Of a stretch of DNA of 30,062 bases, positions 8,295 to 17,117 are shown one piece after another (position 1 is the first letter of the stretch; each line of letters starts with the position of its first letter). The DNA is from an uncultured SAR324 cluster bacterium (GTDB lineage Bacteria; SAR324; NAC60-12). Position numbers and translations under genes: made by a program. The stretch is taken from assembly GCA_902575715.1 (NCBI GenBank), contig CACGSI010000013.1, forward strand, positions 1 to 30,062, read 5' to 3'. Below the pieces are notes generated by a model. It did not search any database, was not told the origin of the DNA, and saw only the letters and a program-made list of their open reading frames with translations.

Positions 8295-11200
8295 ATGCAT
8301 AGAATAGCAACTATAGCAGGAGATCTTGATTTTGAGAGAGAACTTAGCTTGGTTAATCAAACTCCTGCAGATATTTTATTTGTAAGTACTGCTGATACCG
8401 ACCTCTCAGGTATAGCTCAAGTTTGGGGGCAAAGATTTAAGGGGAAATTGCGTTTGATGCATGCTAATAGGCTTCAGCATCCCAAATCGGCAGAATATTA
8501 TGTGGATAATGTTTTATGTAAATCGAATCTTGCTATTTTTAGATTACATGGTGGATACGGTTATTTCCCTCATTTACTAGAGGAGATTAAGCATGTAAAA
8601 AGTCATGGGGCTAAAGTTCGTGTTATAGTTCTTCCAGGTACAGAAGAATGGGATCAAGAACTGATGCAATTCTGCGATTTATCAACGTCTTTAGTGCAAC
8701 AAATTTTTTCATATTTTCGTGAAGGTGGAATTGAAAATTTAAATTTTGCAGCAGATGCTGTTGAGTTAATACTGGAAAATAAGACAGATGAATTACCAAA
8801 ATCTATTAAAATACCAACTTTTGGATGGCTAGATAATTTAAGTATAAAATTAGGAAAAAATAAAATAAAAACAACTAAAAGTTTAACAAAATCAAATTTA
8901 AATTCTGGAATAGTTTGGATCACTTTTTACAGAGCCATGCAGCAGACAGCCGATATGGAAGTTGTTGAAAATTTGATAAATGCTTTACAAGAAAAAGGTC
9001 TTAATGTTTCAGCATTTTTTGCATATTCTCTTAGAGAACCAGAGGCACAAGAAGAATTAATTAAGAAGAAAGAAGAACATCCACCTGATGTTATTTTGAC
9101 TATGCAAAGTTTTTCAATTGGTCGTATGGATGAACGTGTTTCTTTTCTCGACACTCTTAACTGTCCTGTAATTCAAGTTGCGACTTCCACAGATGATATT
9201 GAGGCATGGGAAAGTAATCCGAGAGGTCTTTCAGCTTCAAATGTTGCAATGTCAGTGGCTCTTCCTGAAACTGATGGAAGAATTTTTAGTACAGTTGTTG
9301 GTTTTAAGGAATCACAAAGCGTTGATTCTGATTTACAATTTGAAACAAAACATTTGGTTCCCGAGAAGTTTCAGATATCTCATGTAGCAGAACTAACTGC
9401 AAATTGGGTACGTCTCAAAAAAATTGAAAATTCTAAAAAGCGCATTGCAATAATTTTAGCAAATTATCCAAACAAAGATAGTCGTCTTGGTAATGGTGTA
9501 GGCTTGGATACTCCTGCTAGTGTGGTATTATTTCTGAAAGAGTTGAAAAAAAGAGGCTATTTGATTGAATCAAATGATTCTTCTAGTAAAATTCCAGATT
9601 CAGGGGACGAATTAATTCGAATTTTACAATCTGGAATAACAAATGATGAAGAAATGAATTATGGTAAAATTCATGATCAATCAATTAGTCGTTCTAGATT
9701 ATTAGAAATGATAGGTAAACTTCCAAAATCAAGCCAAGATATATTATCTAAACAATGGAATCACGAACTAAAAGATTTTATTCCGGTTTCAGGGAAGAAA
9801 TTTGGTCATATATTCCTTGGCATCCAACCTCAGCGAGGATTTGGCTTACAAACTCAGGCAATATATCATGATCCAGCATTATCACCTCCACCTGAATATT
9901 TAGCATTTTATCAATGGATTAGAGAAGATTTTGGCGCACATGCGGTAATTCATTTCGGGAAACATGGTAACCTCGAATGGCTTCCCGGAAGAAGTGTTGC
10001 TCTTGGAGGAGGAGATTTCCCTCAAATTGCAATAAAAACTTTACCTAATTTGTATCCATTTATAGTGAATGATCCTGGAGAAGGAACTCAAGCAAAACGA
10101 AGGTCATCTGCAGTAATCATAGACCATCTTACACCTCCATTAACCCGAGCAGGTTTATATGATGAATTGGATCAAGCAGAAAGGTTGCTAGAAGAACATG
10201 CTCATTGTGAAACTCTTTATCCTGAGCGTGCAGAAGAACTTGAAAAGGAAATATTAAATTTAATTGAAAAAGTTGATTGGAAGGAAGAGCTTCCGGATGA
10301 TAAAGATCAACTGAATGCATTAAGCAATCATCTATGTGAATTGAAAGAGTGTCAGATTAGATCTGGATTGCATATTTTTGGGGAACTCCCTAAAGAAGAA
10401 AAGAAAATTGATTTTTTTCTTAGTTTGCTCCGTATGCCATCAGTCGACCGTCCAGGTTTAATACATGCTATTTTAGGAGAAAAAGCTGATTTTGACTTGG
10501 ATTTACTTTCTATTAAAGAACGTGACAATATCGAAGATCAAGCGAGAGAATGGATAAAAAGTGAATTATCTGGAGGTTCAAAAAATATTTTTACCGATAC
10601 TGAAGATCTTGGAATCTTGAGAAAATGGTTAAACAATACATTTTTGCCTCGATTCAATCGTTGTGTAGAAGAAAAAAACAGTTTAGCTCTTGCTCTCGAA
10701 GGGAAATTTGTGAGTCCTGGTCCTTCTGGGTCTCCCACAAGAGGGCGTATTGATGTTTTACCTACAGGTCGAAACTTTTTTTCAGTGGATCCGCGGATTG
10801 TACCTACAAAATCTTCATGGAGTTGTGGGCAAGTCATGGCTCAGGCAATGATCGAACGTTACCATAAAGAACATAAAAAATTCCCAAAAACTACAGCATT
10901 AGTAATTTGGGGGACATCTAACATGAGAACGGGCGGTGACGATATTGCTCAGGCTTTATCTCTATGGGGATGTCAACCCATTTGGGAACAGGTTTCAGGG
11001 CGAGTTATAGACTTTGAAATTCTTCCACTTTCAGTTTTGGGAAGACCTAGAGTAGATGTAATCTTACGTGTTTCAGGTATGTTTCGTGATGCTTTTGGTG
11101 AAGTTATGCGTTTGCTTTCTACTATTCCAAAAAGACTGGCGAGTCTTGATGAACCACTTGAGATGAATCCTATAAGAGCAGCATGGCTTAGAGACTATAA

Positions 11201-11966
11201 ACAAATGTTAAAAAAAGGTGTTCCAAAGAAAAAGGCTAAACAGCTTTCAGAATTAAGAGTTTTTAGCTCCGGACCTGGTTGTTATGGAACAGGACTTTTG
11301 CCGTTAATTGATTCCGGTAATTGGGAAAGCAGAAGAGATCTGGTAGAAGTATTTTTAAAATGGGGGGGACATGCTTATGATTCTGATGGAACAAGTTCTG
11401 AAGAAATAAATTTGTTGCGAGAGAGATTAGGCGATGTGGAAGTAGTTCACCAAAACCAAGACAACAGGGAGCATGATATTTTAGATTCAGATGACTATTT
11501 TCAGTTCCAAGGTGGGCTTCAAGCAGCTGTAACTGAAATAAAGGGATCTTCCCCTGAAACTTTTCATGGAGATTCAAGTAATCAGACAAAAATCAAAGTT
11601 CGTACTCTTAAAGAGGAATTTAATAGAGTTTTTAGAAGTCGAGCACTTAATCCAAAATGGATTAATGCTATGCGAGAACATGGTTATAAAGGAGCATTCG
11701 AAATGGCTGCAACTGTGGATTATTTGTTTGGTTACGATGCAACCTGTGATATTGTGTCCGATTATCAATATGAAGAGTTGGCTCAAAAACTTCTACTTGA
11801 TCCAGAACAGCAAAAATTTTTCAAAGAACACAATCCTTTAGCTTTAAAGGATGCTTCGCAAAGACTTCTTGAAGCAAATGAAAGACAAATGTGGAAAAAT
11901 GCAAATCCCCAAACTATAGAATCTCTAGAATCAACAATTTTAGAAGTTCATGGAGATACTGAATAG
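8295..11966 (+). CDS. cobN: Cobaltochelatase large subunit CobN
   Basis: CobN is the substrate-binding subunit that, with an AAA+ ATPase and a VWA partner, inserts cobalt into hydrogenobyrinic acid a,c-diamide at the cost of ATP. The 1223-residue length is normal for CobN. Family stretches include LFRLHGGYGYFP-like sequence near the N-terminus, NPRGLSASNVAMSVALPETD, LANYPNKDSRLGNGVGLDTP, HFGKHGNLEWLPG, EGTQAKRRSSAVIIDHLTPP, SPTRGRIDVLPTGRNFF, and WGTSNMRTGGDDIAQAL. This distinguishes it from magnesium chelatase BchH mainly by context. The ATG at 8295 begins directly with the family N-terminus and has no Shine-Dalgarno. The ATPase partners (CobS/CobT or ChlI/ChlD-like) are not encoded here. 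A YfgD-like gene follows after 98 bases. Confidence 0.95.
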   Translation: MHRIATIAGDLDFERELSLVNQTPADILFVSTADTDLSGIAQVWGQRFKGKLRLMHANRLQHPKSAEYYVDNVLCKSNLAIFRLHGGYGYFPHLLEEIKHVKSHGAKVRVIVLPGTEEWDQELMQFCDLSTSLVQQIFSYFREGGIENLNFAADAVELILENKTDELPKSIKIPTFGWLDNLSIKLGKNKIKTTKSLTKSNLNSGIVWITFYRAMQQTADMEVVENLINALQEKGLNVSAFFAYSLREPEAQEELIKKKEEHPPDVILTMQSFSIGRMDERVSFLDTLNCPVIQVATSTDDIEAWESNPRGLSASNVAMSVALPETDGRIFSTVVGFKESQSVDSDLQFETKHLVPEKFQISHVAELTANWVRLKKIENSKKRIAIILANYPNKDSRLGNGVGLDTPASVVLFLKELKKRGYLIESNDSSSKIPDSGDELIRILQSGITNDEEMNYGKIHDQSISRSRLLEMIGKLPKSSQDILSKQWNHELKDFIPVSGKKFGHIFLGIQPQRGFGLQTQAIYHDPALSPPPEYLAFYQWIREDFGAHAVIHFGKHGNLEWLPGRSVALGGGDFPQIAIKTLPNLYPFIVNDPGEGTQAKRRSSAVIIDHLTPPLTRAGLYDELDQAERLLEEHAHCETLYPERAEELEKEILNLIEKVDWKEELPDDKDQLNALSNHLCELKECQIRSGLHIFGELPKEEKKIDFFLSLLRMPSVDRPGLIHAILGEKADFDLDLLSIKERDNIEDQAREWIKSELSGGSKNIFTDTEDLGILRKWLNNTFLPRFNRCVEEKNSLALALEGKFVSPGPSGSPTRGRIDVLPTGRNFFSVDPRIVPTKSSWSCGQVMAQAMIERYHKEHKKFPKTTALVIWGTSNMRTGGDDIAQALSLWGCQPIWEQVSGRVIDFEILPLSVLGRPRVDVILRVSGMFRDAFGEVMRLLSTIPKRLASLDEPLEMNPIRAAWLRDYKQMLKKGVPKKKAKQLSELRVFSSGPGCYGTGLLPLIDSGNWESRRDLVEVFLKWGGHAYDSDGTSSEEINLLRERLGDVEVVHQNQDNREHDILDSDDYFQFQGGLQAAVTEIKGSSPETFHGDSSNQTKIKVRTLKEEFNRVFRSRALNPKWINAMREHGYKGAFEMAATVDYLFGYDATCDIVSDYQYEELAQKLLLDPEQQKFFKEHNPLALKDASQRLLEANERQMWKNANPQTIESLESTILEVHGDTE

Positions 11967-12064
11967 TAAATAGTTAATTTTCGATTATTTCTAATTTTTA
12001 AAATCATAGAATCAAAAAATAAAAAATAATATTTTAATGAAAAGTTTTAAATTGATAATTAATA

Positions 12065-12415
12065 ATGATATACACTATCTACCATAATCCTAAATGCAGT
12101 AAATCTAGAAGAACTTTAGAAATTTTAAAGTCAAAAGGTAATGATATTAGAATTATAGAATACTTAAAAACTCCTCCAGATGAGAAAGAATTAAAAAATA
12201 TAATTACTAAGCTTAATATTAAACCAAAAGAGTTAATCAGGTTCAAAGATGATAAAGCAAAGGAATTAAAGATTTCTTATGAAGATGATTTTTCATTTGA
12301 AAATTGGATTGCAATTTTGGTAAAAAATCCAGTATTGATTGAAAGACCAATAGTGGTTTTTGGAGAACGTGGAGTTATAGGAAGGCCTCCTGAAAATGTT
12401 TTAAAACTTGTTTAG
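12065..12415 (+). CDS. ArsC/YfgD-family thioredoxin-fold protein
   Basis: The 116-residue protein begins IYTIYHNPKCSKSRRTLEIL, with the conserved Cys11 in the HNPxCSKSR loop of the ArsC fold. It also has EYLKTPPDEKEL, NPVLIERPIVV and IGRPPENVL, the closing motif of the family. In detail it resembles E. coli YfgD (ArsC-like, glutaredoxin-dependent reductase family) more than plasmid ArsC, because it has CSKSR instead of CGTSR and IGRPPE near the end. Arsenate reduction is therefore possible but not established; there is no arsenite pump or ArsR nearby. It follows cobN on the same strand and is convergent with the deaminase gene. Confidence 0.85.
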   Translation: MIYTIYHNPKCSKSRRTLEILKSKGNDIRIIEYLKTPPDEKELKNIITKLNIKPKELIRFKDDKAKELKISYEDDFSFENWIAILVKNPVLIERPIVVFGERGVIGRPPENVLKLV

Positions 12416-12467
12416 AGCTTTTTTGTAAAATAAATAGTGTTTTATTAAATATTAAAGTTTTAGCAAT

Positions 12468-13802
12468 TTATCTTCTATGTAAATTTTTTGCTTCTTTATG
12501 ATGGATAGTTTGGAGTTTTGCTAAATCAAAATTAGGAATTGTGTTATCGACTAAAATCCATTTACCTGCGACCATGACGCGGTCAGCTTTGTTTGCTCCA
12601 CAAATAACGAGAGCAGCTAATGGATCGCCATTCCCAGAAAAACGTAACTCATCTAATTTAAAAAGAGATAAATCTGCTTGCATTCCTTCTGATATTCTCC
12701 CAATGTCACTCCTCTTTAGAACATTTGCTCCTCCTTCGGTGGCCCATCTTAATGCATCTAAATGGGTTACTTTAGTACCAAAATGGAGGCGTTGAAGTAA
12801 GAATCCCATACGAATTTCATTAAATAAATTTGAAGAATCATTAGAAGCTGAGCCATCAACTCCCAAACCTACTGCTACTCCAGAATCTTCCATTTCGGTT
12901 ACTCGGCAGATTCCTGAAGAAAGTAACATGTTTGAAGTAGGGCAATGAGAAACTCCAATTTTTGATTTTGCTAGTTTTAAAATTTCATCTTTTGTGAAAT
13001 GAATTCCATGAGCTATCCAAGTCCTTTCATTTAACCAACCAACTTTTTCCAAATATTCTAATGGTCGGAGTCCTATTTTTTGCATGCAAAAGCTATTTTC
13101 ATCATCAGATTCCGCTAGATGTGTATGCAATAAAACATCGTTTTTTTTAGCTAAAACAGAACTCTCTTTCATCAATTTTTCAGATACTGAAAAAGGGGAA
13201 CAAGGTGCAAGAGCAATTTGATTCATAGCTCCCGTGTGAGGATTATGGTATTTTTTGATAAGACGTTGGCTATCCTCTATTATCTCATCGCAAGTTTGTA
13301 CAACAGAATCTGGAGGAAGCCCCCCATCTTTTTGAGAAAGATCCATTGAACCTCTACATAAAATTACTCTCATTCCTAAAGCTTGTGCTTCTTCCATTTG
13401 GATATCAATTGCATTTTCAAGTCCGAACGGGAAAACATAATGATGATCTGACGTAGTTGTACATCCTGAGAGAAGTAATTCTGCTAGTGCTAGTCTTGTA
13501 CCTAATCTTAATGCATTAGGCGTTAAATTAGCCCAAATTGGATAAAGTGTTTTTAACCATGCAAATAATTTTTTGTTAATCGCCTGTGGGTGTCCCCTAG
13601 TTAGAGTTTGATAAAAATGATGATGTAGATTGATTAATCCAGGAAGAATAACATGGTTACTGGCATCAAAAATTGAATCATAATGGGAAGATGGAGTTTT
13701 ACCAGAGGGAATTAACTCTAATATTTTTTTGTCTTCAACTAAAAGACCACCATCAGAATTTTTTGCTAGAATCCCAAGCGGGTTTTTTATCCAAATTTTC
13801 AT
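12468..13802 (-). CDS. 8-oxoguanine deaminase-like amidohydrolase
   Basis: This 444-residue metal-dependent hydrolase of the amidohydrolase superfamily closely follows bacterial 8-oxoguanine deaminases, which convert 8-oxoguanine to urate. Metal ligands appear in order: His60 and His62 in LINLHHHFYQTLTRG, His228 in HTHLAE, His265 in WIAHGIH, and Asp316 in GLGVDGSASND. The stretches LYPIWANLTP, LLSGCTTTSDHHYVFP, GGLPPDSVVQ and LAPCSPFSVS are typical of that subgroup rather than of atrazine chlorohydrolase or SAH deaminase. The ATG at 13802 gives the usual N-terminal beta sandwich start. It sits alone on the minus strand between the YfgD-like gene and divergent cobT. Its link to cobalamin genes is by position only. 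Family is near certain; substrate is likely. Confidence 0.88.
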   Translation of the reverse strand: MKIWIKNPLGILAKNSDGGLLVEDKKILELIPSGKTPSSHYDSIFDASNHVILPGLINLHHHFYQTLTRGHPQAINKKLFAWLKTLYPIWANLTPNALRLGTRLALAELLLSGCTTTSDHHYVFPFGLENAIDIQMEEAQALGMRVILCRGSMDLSQKDGGLPPDSVVQTCDEIIEDSQRLIKKYHNPHTGAMNQIALAPCSPFSVSEKLMKESSVLAKKNDVLLHTHLAESDDENSFCMQKIGLRPLEYLEKVGWLNERTWIAHGIHFTKDEILKLAKSKIGVSHCPTSNMLLSSGICRVTEMEDSGVAVGLGVDGSASNDSSNLFNEIRMGFLLQRLHFGTKVTHLDALRWATEGGANVLKRSDIGRISEGMQADLSLFKLDELRFSGNGDPLAALVICGANKADRVMVAGKWILVDNTIPNFDLAKLQTIHHKEAKNLHRR

Positions 13803-14039
13803 ATCTATACTATCTTGAAAAAAATTAAGTTCTAGATCTCTTAAAATATTTTTATACTTTTTTAGAAAGAGATTTTGAATTAGAAAATTAATACAAATAT
13901 TAGGAAAAATACTAAAACCTTAGTATATCAATTTCTGAAGTATTCTTTTAGATTGAGTTTGACTAATATTAAAACAAGAATATAAATTCATTTAGTAAAT
14001 ACTATAATTAAATTAGCTTATGCAGAAATTTAAAACAAT
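13803..14039. other. Intergenic region between divergent deaminase gene and cobT
   Basis: This is the longest gap in the window, 237 very AT-rich bases. I see no RNA gene and no cobalamin riboswitch core (no B12-box-like GCCACTG). Apart from the candidate cobT promoter, nothing else in it is recognisable. Confidence 0.6.
13959..13986 (+). promoter_or_regulatory. Candidate sigma70-type promoter of cobT-cobS
   Basis: TTGACT at 13959-13964 and TATAAA at 13981-13986 each match five of six consensus bases and have a 16-base spacer. They lie about 53 bases before the cobT ATG, inside the divergent gap where a promoter is required. This is the best promoter-like pair I found in the window. Confidence 0.45.
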
Positions 14040-15086
14040 ATGAAATCATTTTTAATAAACTCCGTTTCTAATTTGTTAGATGATGAATTAAAGAAAAAAA
14101 TAGATAGTAAAACAAAACCTTTAGGCTCGTTAGGTAAATTAGAAAAGTTAGCTCTAAAGATAGGGAGAATTCAAAATACACTAAGTCCAAATCTGAGTTA
14201 TCCAACTATTTTAGTTTTTGCCGGTGATCACGGAATTTCTGAAGAAGGAGTGAGTCCTTATCCTCAAGAAGTTACCATGCAAATGGTTAACAACTTTCTT
14301 GAAGGTGGTGCGGCAATCAATGTTTTTTGTAGGCAAAATAATATAAGTCTTCAAGTTGTAGATGCTGGTGTGAAAGGAGATTTTGTTGAAAGGGAAAATT
14401 TAGTTTCTTCAAAAATTGGTTATGGTACGAAAAATTTTTCTAAATTTCCAGCAATGACAAAGGAAGAATGTTTTCTGGCTATAAAAAAAGGAGCGGATTT
14501 TAGTAGAATACTTCCAAATGAGAAATGTAATGTTATCGGATTTGGAGAAATGGGGATTGGTAACACGTCTTCAGCTTCGGCTTTAATGCAAAAATTAACA
14601 GGGCTTCCAATTGAAAAGTGCGTTGGTAAAGGTACAGGGTTGGATGACTTAGGTCTTGATGCTAAACGTAAAATTATTCAAAAGTCTATTAAAAAATATT
14701 CTGATATTGAAGACACAACTGGTATTTTATCTACTTTTGGGGGATTTGAAATAGCTATGATGGTAGGGGCAATGCTAGAGTCAGCTGTTTTGGGGAGGCT
14801 TATATTAATAGATGGTTTTATTGCTACGGTTTCTTTTTTGGTGGCATATTTACTTGATCCAAAAATCAAAGAATATGTTATTTTTACTCATTATTCAAAT
14901 GAACTAGGACATGCAGAATTATTAAAATATTTAAATGAAGATCCATTATTGTTTTTGGAAATGAGCTTGGGAGAAGGAACGGGAGTTGCTGTAGCGTATC
15001 CATTGCTAAAGTCAGCGGTATTGTTCTTGAACGAAATGGAATCATTCGAATCAGCAGGAGTGAAAAAGATAAGTGATTTTTGTTAA
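14040..15086 (+). CDS. cobT: Nicotinate-nucleotide-dimethylbenzimidazole phosphoribosyltransferase (CobT)
   Basis: CobT activates the lower-ligand base (usually 5,6-dimethylbenzimidazole) with nicotinate mononucleotide to give alpha-ribazole phosphate. The 348-residue protein shows SKTKPLGSLGKLE at 23-35, FAGDHGISEEGVSPYPQEVT, FLEGGAAINVF, VVDAGV, GFGEMGIGNTSSASAL, CVGKGTGLDD, and LSLGEGTG-type MSLGEGTGVA with the catalytic Glu312. This is the NaMN:base transferase, not the cobaltochelatase subunit that shares the name. The ATG at 14040 fits the family N-terminus. cobS overlaps its end by 14 bases, indicating an operon with coupled translation. Confidence 0.96.
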   Translation: MKSFLINSVSNLLDDELKKKIDSKTKPLGSLGKLEKLALKIGRIQNTLSPNLSYPTILVFAGDHGISEEGVSPYPQEVTMQMVNNFLEGGAAINVFCRQNNISLQVVDAGVKGDFVERENLVSSKIGYGTKNFSKFPAMTKEECFLAIKKGADFSRILPNEKCNVIGFGEMGIGNTSSASALMQKLTGLPIEKCVGKGTGLDDLGLDAKRKIIQKSIKKYSDIEDTTGILSTFGGFEIAMMVGAMLESAVLGRLILIDGFIATVSFLVAYLLDPKIKEYVIFTHYSNELGHAELLKYLNEDPLLFLEMSLGEGTGVAVAYPLLKSAVLFLNEMESFESAGVKKISDFC

Positions 15087-15846
15087 AATTAAAATAGAAT
15101 TTCAGAGAATATTGGGGTCACTTATTTTTTATACTACAATCCCCTTCCCTTCAAAATGGCTAAAAAAGGAAGTTTGTCATTCTTCTAGATATTACTCTTT
15201 CGTGGGAGTTATAGTTGGATTAGCAAGTGCAACAGCATTTTTAGTTTCGCAATTATTTTTTTCTTTTAAGACTTCTTCAAATTTTTTATTAGTTTCTCCA
15301 ATTTCTATTTTGTTAGGTATGATTGTGGCTGTTCTAATTACAGGAGCTCTGCATGAAGATGGGTTTGCTGACACTTTAGACGGGATTTATGGTGGCTGGA
15401 GTATCAAAGAAAGATTAAAGATTATGAAGGATTCTAGTATTGGAACATTCGGATCTTTAGGCCTAGTTTTTATAATAATATTAAAATTTTTTGCTCTTTT
15501 ACAAATTGAGGAAGAAATTTTACCTTATGTTTGGATTGCTGGACATGCACTAAGTAGATTTGTATCAATCTCCCAGATTTGTTTTGTGGATTATGTACAA
15601 AATACCTCGAAGAGTAAGTCCAAATCAATGGTAATTTTATCTAAGGGAGATTTAACAGTAAATGCGATATTTGGTTTTCTTCCTTTATTTTTTATAAGTG
15701 GAATTTTTTTTACAGGACTTATTTCAAGTTTAATTGTTGGACTAGTTTTGTTATTCTATTTTAAAAAAAAGATAGGTGGTGCGACAGGAGATAGTCTTGG
15801 TGCTACCCAGCAAATTATCGAAGTAGTTTTTTATCTTTCCATTTAA
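15073..15846 (+). CDS. cobS: Adenosylcobinamide-GDP ribazoletransferase (cobalamin synthase CobS)
   Basis: This integral membrane enzyme joins adenosylcobinamide-GDP to alpha-ribazole (phosphate), the last assembly step. The 257-residue protein has several hydrophobic segments and the active-site signature HEDGFADTLDG at 94-104, followed by RLKIMKDSSIGTFG and, near the C-terminus, IGGATGDSLGATQQI; all are classic for the family. The GTG at 15073 lies inside the end of cobT, giving a 14-base overlap. A GGAG lies 12 bases before it, a little far for a normal ribosome site, so coupling to cobT translation is likely. The gene is convergent with the antiporter downstream. The chelatase ATPase also called CobS is a different protein. 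Confidence 0.95.
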   Translation: MIFVKIKIEFQRILGSLIFYTTIPFPSKWLKKEVCHSSRYYSFVGVIVGLASATAFLVSQLFFSFKTSSNFLLVSPISILLGMIVAVLITGALHEDGFADTLDGIYGGWSIKERLKIMKDSSIGTFGSLGLVFIIILKFFALLQIEEEILPYVWIAGHALSRFVSISQICFVDYVQNTSKSKSKSMVILSKGDLTVNAIFGFLPLFFISGIFFTGLISSLIVGLVLLFYFKKKIGGATGDSLGATQQIIEVVFYLSI

Positions 15847-15920
15847 AATTAATTTTTTAAATTATTTAAATATTTTATGTTTTAATTTTGCTAGTTAAAC
15901 AGATTAAAATTTAAATGAAT

Positions 15921-17087
15921 TTAAAGTGTGAAGGAAATTAAAATGATTAGCAAATATAACATACCCATTATACCAGCCTTTAATTTAGTCAAAGTGTAGT
16001 TATTGCTCCAAAAAAAGTATATTGCTAGAAAAGTAGCACCAATCAGACTCCATATAAGTCCCATTTGAGGTAACTCAATTTTTGTATTCTCTCCACTAAT
16101 TACTAGGGCTAGCAAAATAGGTATGCTCAAGCAAATACATATGTCGAAAATATTACTTCCAAAAACATTGGAAACTGCAGCATCATACTGCCCTTTACGA
16201 GCACTAATAATTGAGAGTGCTGTGTCTGGAACTGAGGTCCCCGCTGCGATGACAACAAACCCCATTATAACCCCGTCAATTCCTAACATGTTTCCTAACT
16301 CGAGAGAAGCCTCTACAAGTATATGAGAAGCACCTCCCATGATTATCATTAAACCAATAATCCAAAACCATGCTTTTTTTTCAGAAGATAGCTCTATTTC
16401 ATTAACATCTTCATCTGAGGGATTCAAAAATTCAGGTTCTGCTTTAATTGTTTCTGCTTTAATTGCTTCAACTTTAATTGAATCATCCTTTAACTTAGTT
16501 GATTTTTTAAAATCTCTTTGCAATAAGAAAATATAACCTAAATATGCTAATATAAACAAAGATGCGACACCTGCACCCCATTCATTTGGATATAACCAGA
16601 GCATTGCGCATAGTAAAATTGTAACTGCAAGGTAGAAAATATTGTCACGCCAGACTACTTCTTTACTTATGACCATAGGGCTAGCAGCAACCAAACCTGC
16701 TGCTGCTGGAATAACGAGGACGTTATACAAAGCAGATCCAACCACACTTGCTATGCCTACCTCTGCTCTTCCGATCATCAAAACTGCTATTACAGCGACG
16801 CAAAATTCAGGGAATGAGCTGGCTATAGCATCAATTACGGCAGCTTTTATGGATTGAGGGATATCATGCTTTTCTTGGACATAATTTGCTGCAAGTGAAA
16901 AAAAATCACCAGCCCTCCAAATAATTATTGTGGAAATTAATATTAGTGATATCCACAAAATATATCCGCCCCACAAAAATCCATTTTTGGTCAAACCCCA
17001 TGCAATGACTGAAATAAGTGAGAAAACTACGACATGTTTAATCAAATCTTTACCAAAAAATGTCACTAGATTATTAATTGGTTTCAT
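15921..17087 (-). CDS. Sodium/calcium exchanger family protein (YrbG/CaxA-like)
   Basis: The 388-residue inner-membrane antiporter has about ten hydrophobic segments and two inverted alpha-repeats: AVIDAIASSFPEFCVAV with VVGSALYNVL in the first half, and AAGTSVPDTALSIISARKG with VSNVFGSNIFDI in the second. The acidic and proline/serine residues in these repeats form the cation site in the family. The family exchanges Ca2+ for Na+ or H+; the ion here is inferred. The central cytoplasmic loop (about 200-230) carries a short five-residue tandem repeat (IKVEA, IKAET, IKAEP) followed by acidic residues. It is the last gene of a minus-strand run, 30 bases after plsY. The ATG at 17087 has no Shine-Dalgarno. 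Confidence 0.88.
   Translation of the reverse strand: MKPINNLVTFFGKDLIKHVVVFSLISVIAWGLTKNGFLWGGYILWISLILISTIIIWRAGDFFSLAANYVQEKHDIPQSIKAAVIDAIASSFPEFCVAVIAVLMIGRAEVGIASVVGSALYNVLVIPAAAGLVAASPMVISKEVVWRDNIFYLAVTILLCAMLWLYPNEWGAGVASLFILAYLGYIFLLQRDFKKSTKLKDDSIKVEAIKAETIKAEPEFLNPSDEDVNEIELSSEKKAWFWIIGLMIIMGGASHILVEASLELGNMLGIDGVIMGFVVIAAGTSVPDTALSIISARKGQYDAAVSNVFGSNIFDICICLSIPILLALVISGENTKIELPQMGLIWSLIGATFLAIYFFWSNNYTLTKLKAGIMGMLYLLIILISFTL
16435..16494 (-). repeat. 15-base in-frame tandem near-repeat inside the antiporter gene
   Basis: Four 15-base units begin at 16435, 16450, 16465 and 16480. The first two differ by one base, the third is more diverged and the fourth barely matches. They keep the reading frame and encode the IKxE pentapeptides of the cytoplasmic loop. 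Confidence 0.7.
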
Positions 17088-17117
17088 TTAACGATTAAAT
17101 TAAAAAATTAAGTAAGT

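Noticed and set aside
12416..12467. Terminator between the convergent YfgD-like and deaminase genes.
   Set aside because: Only a 6-base all-AT stem is possible, with no clean T run, so it is indistinguishable from background.
13803..14039. Cobalamin riboswitch before cobT, or in any other gap of the B12 cluster.
   Set aside because: No B12-box core or G-rich stem is visible in this or the other gaps; they are almost pure A/T.
15847..15920. Inverted repeats between cobS and the antiporter gene.
   Set aside because: The arms are short, AT-only and widely spaced; similar matches occur throughout the window.
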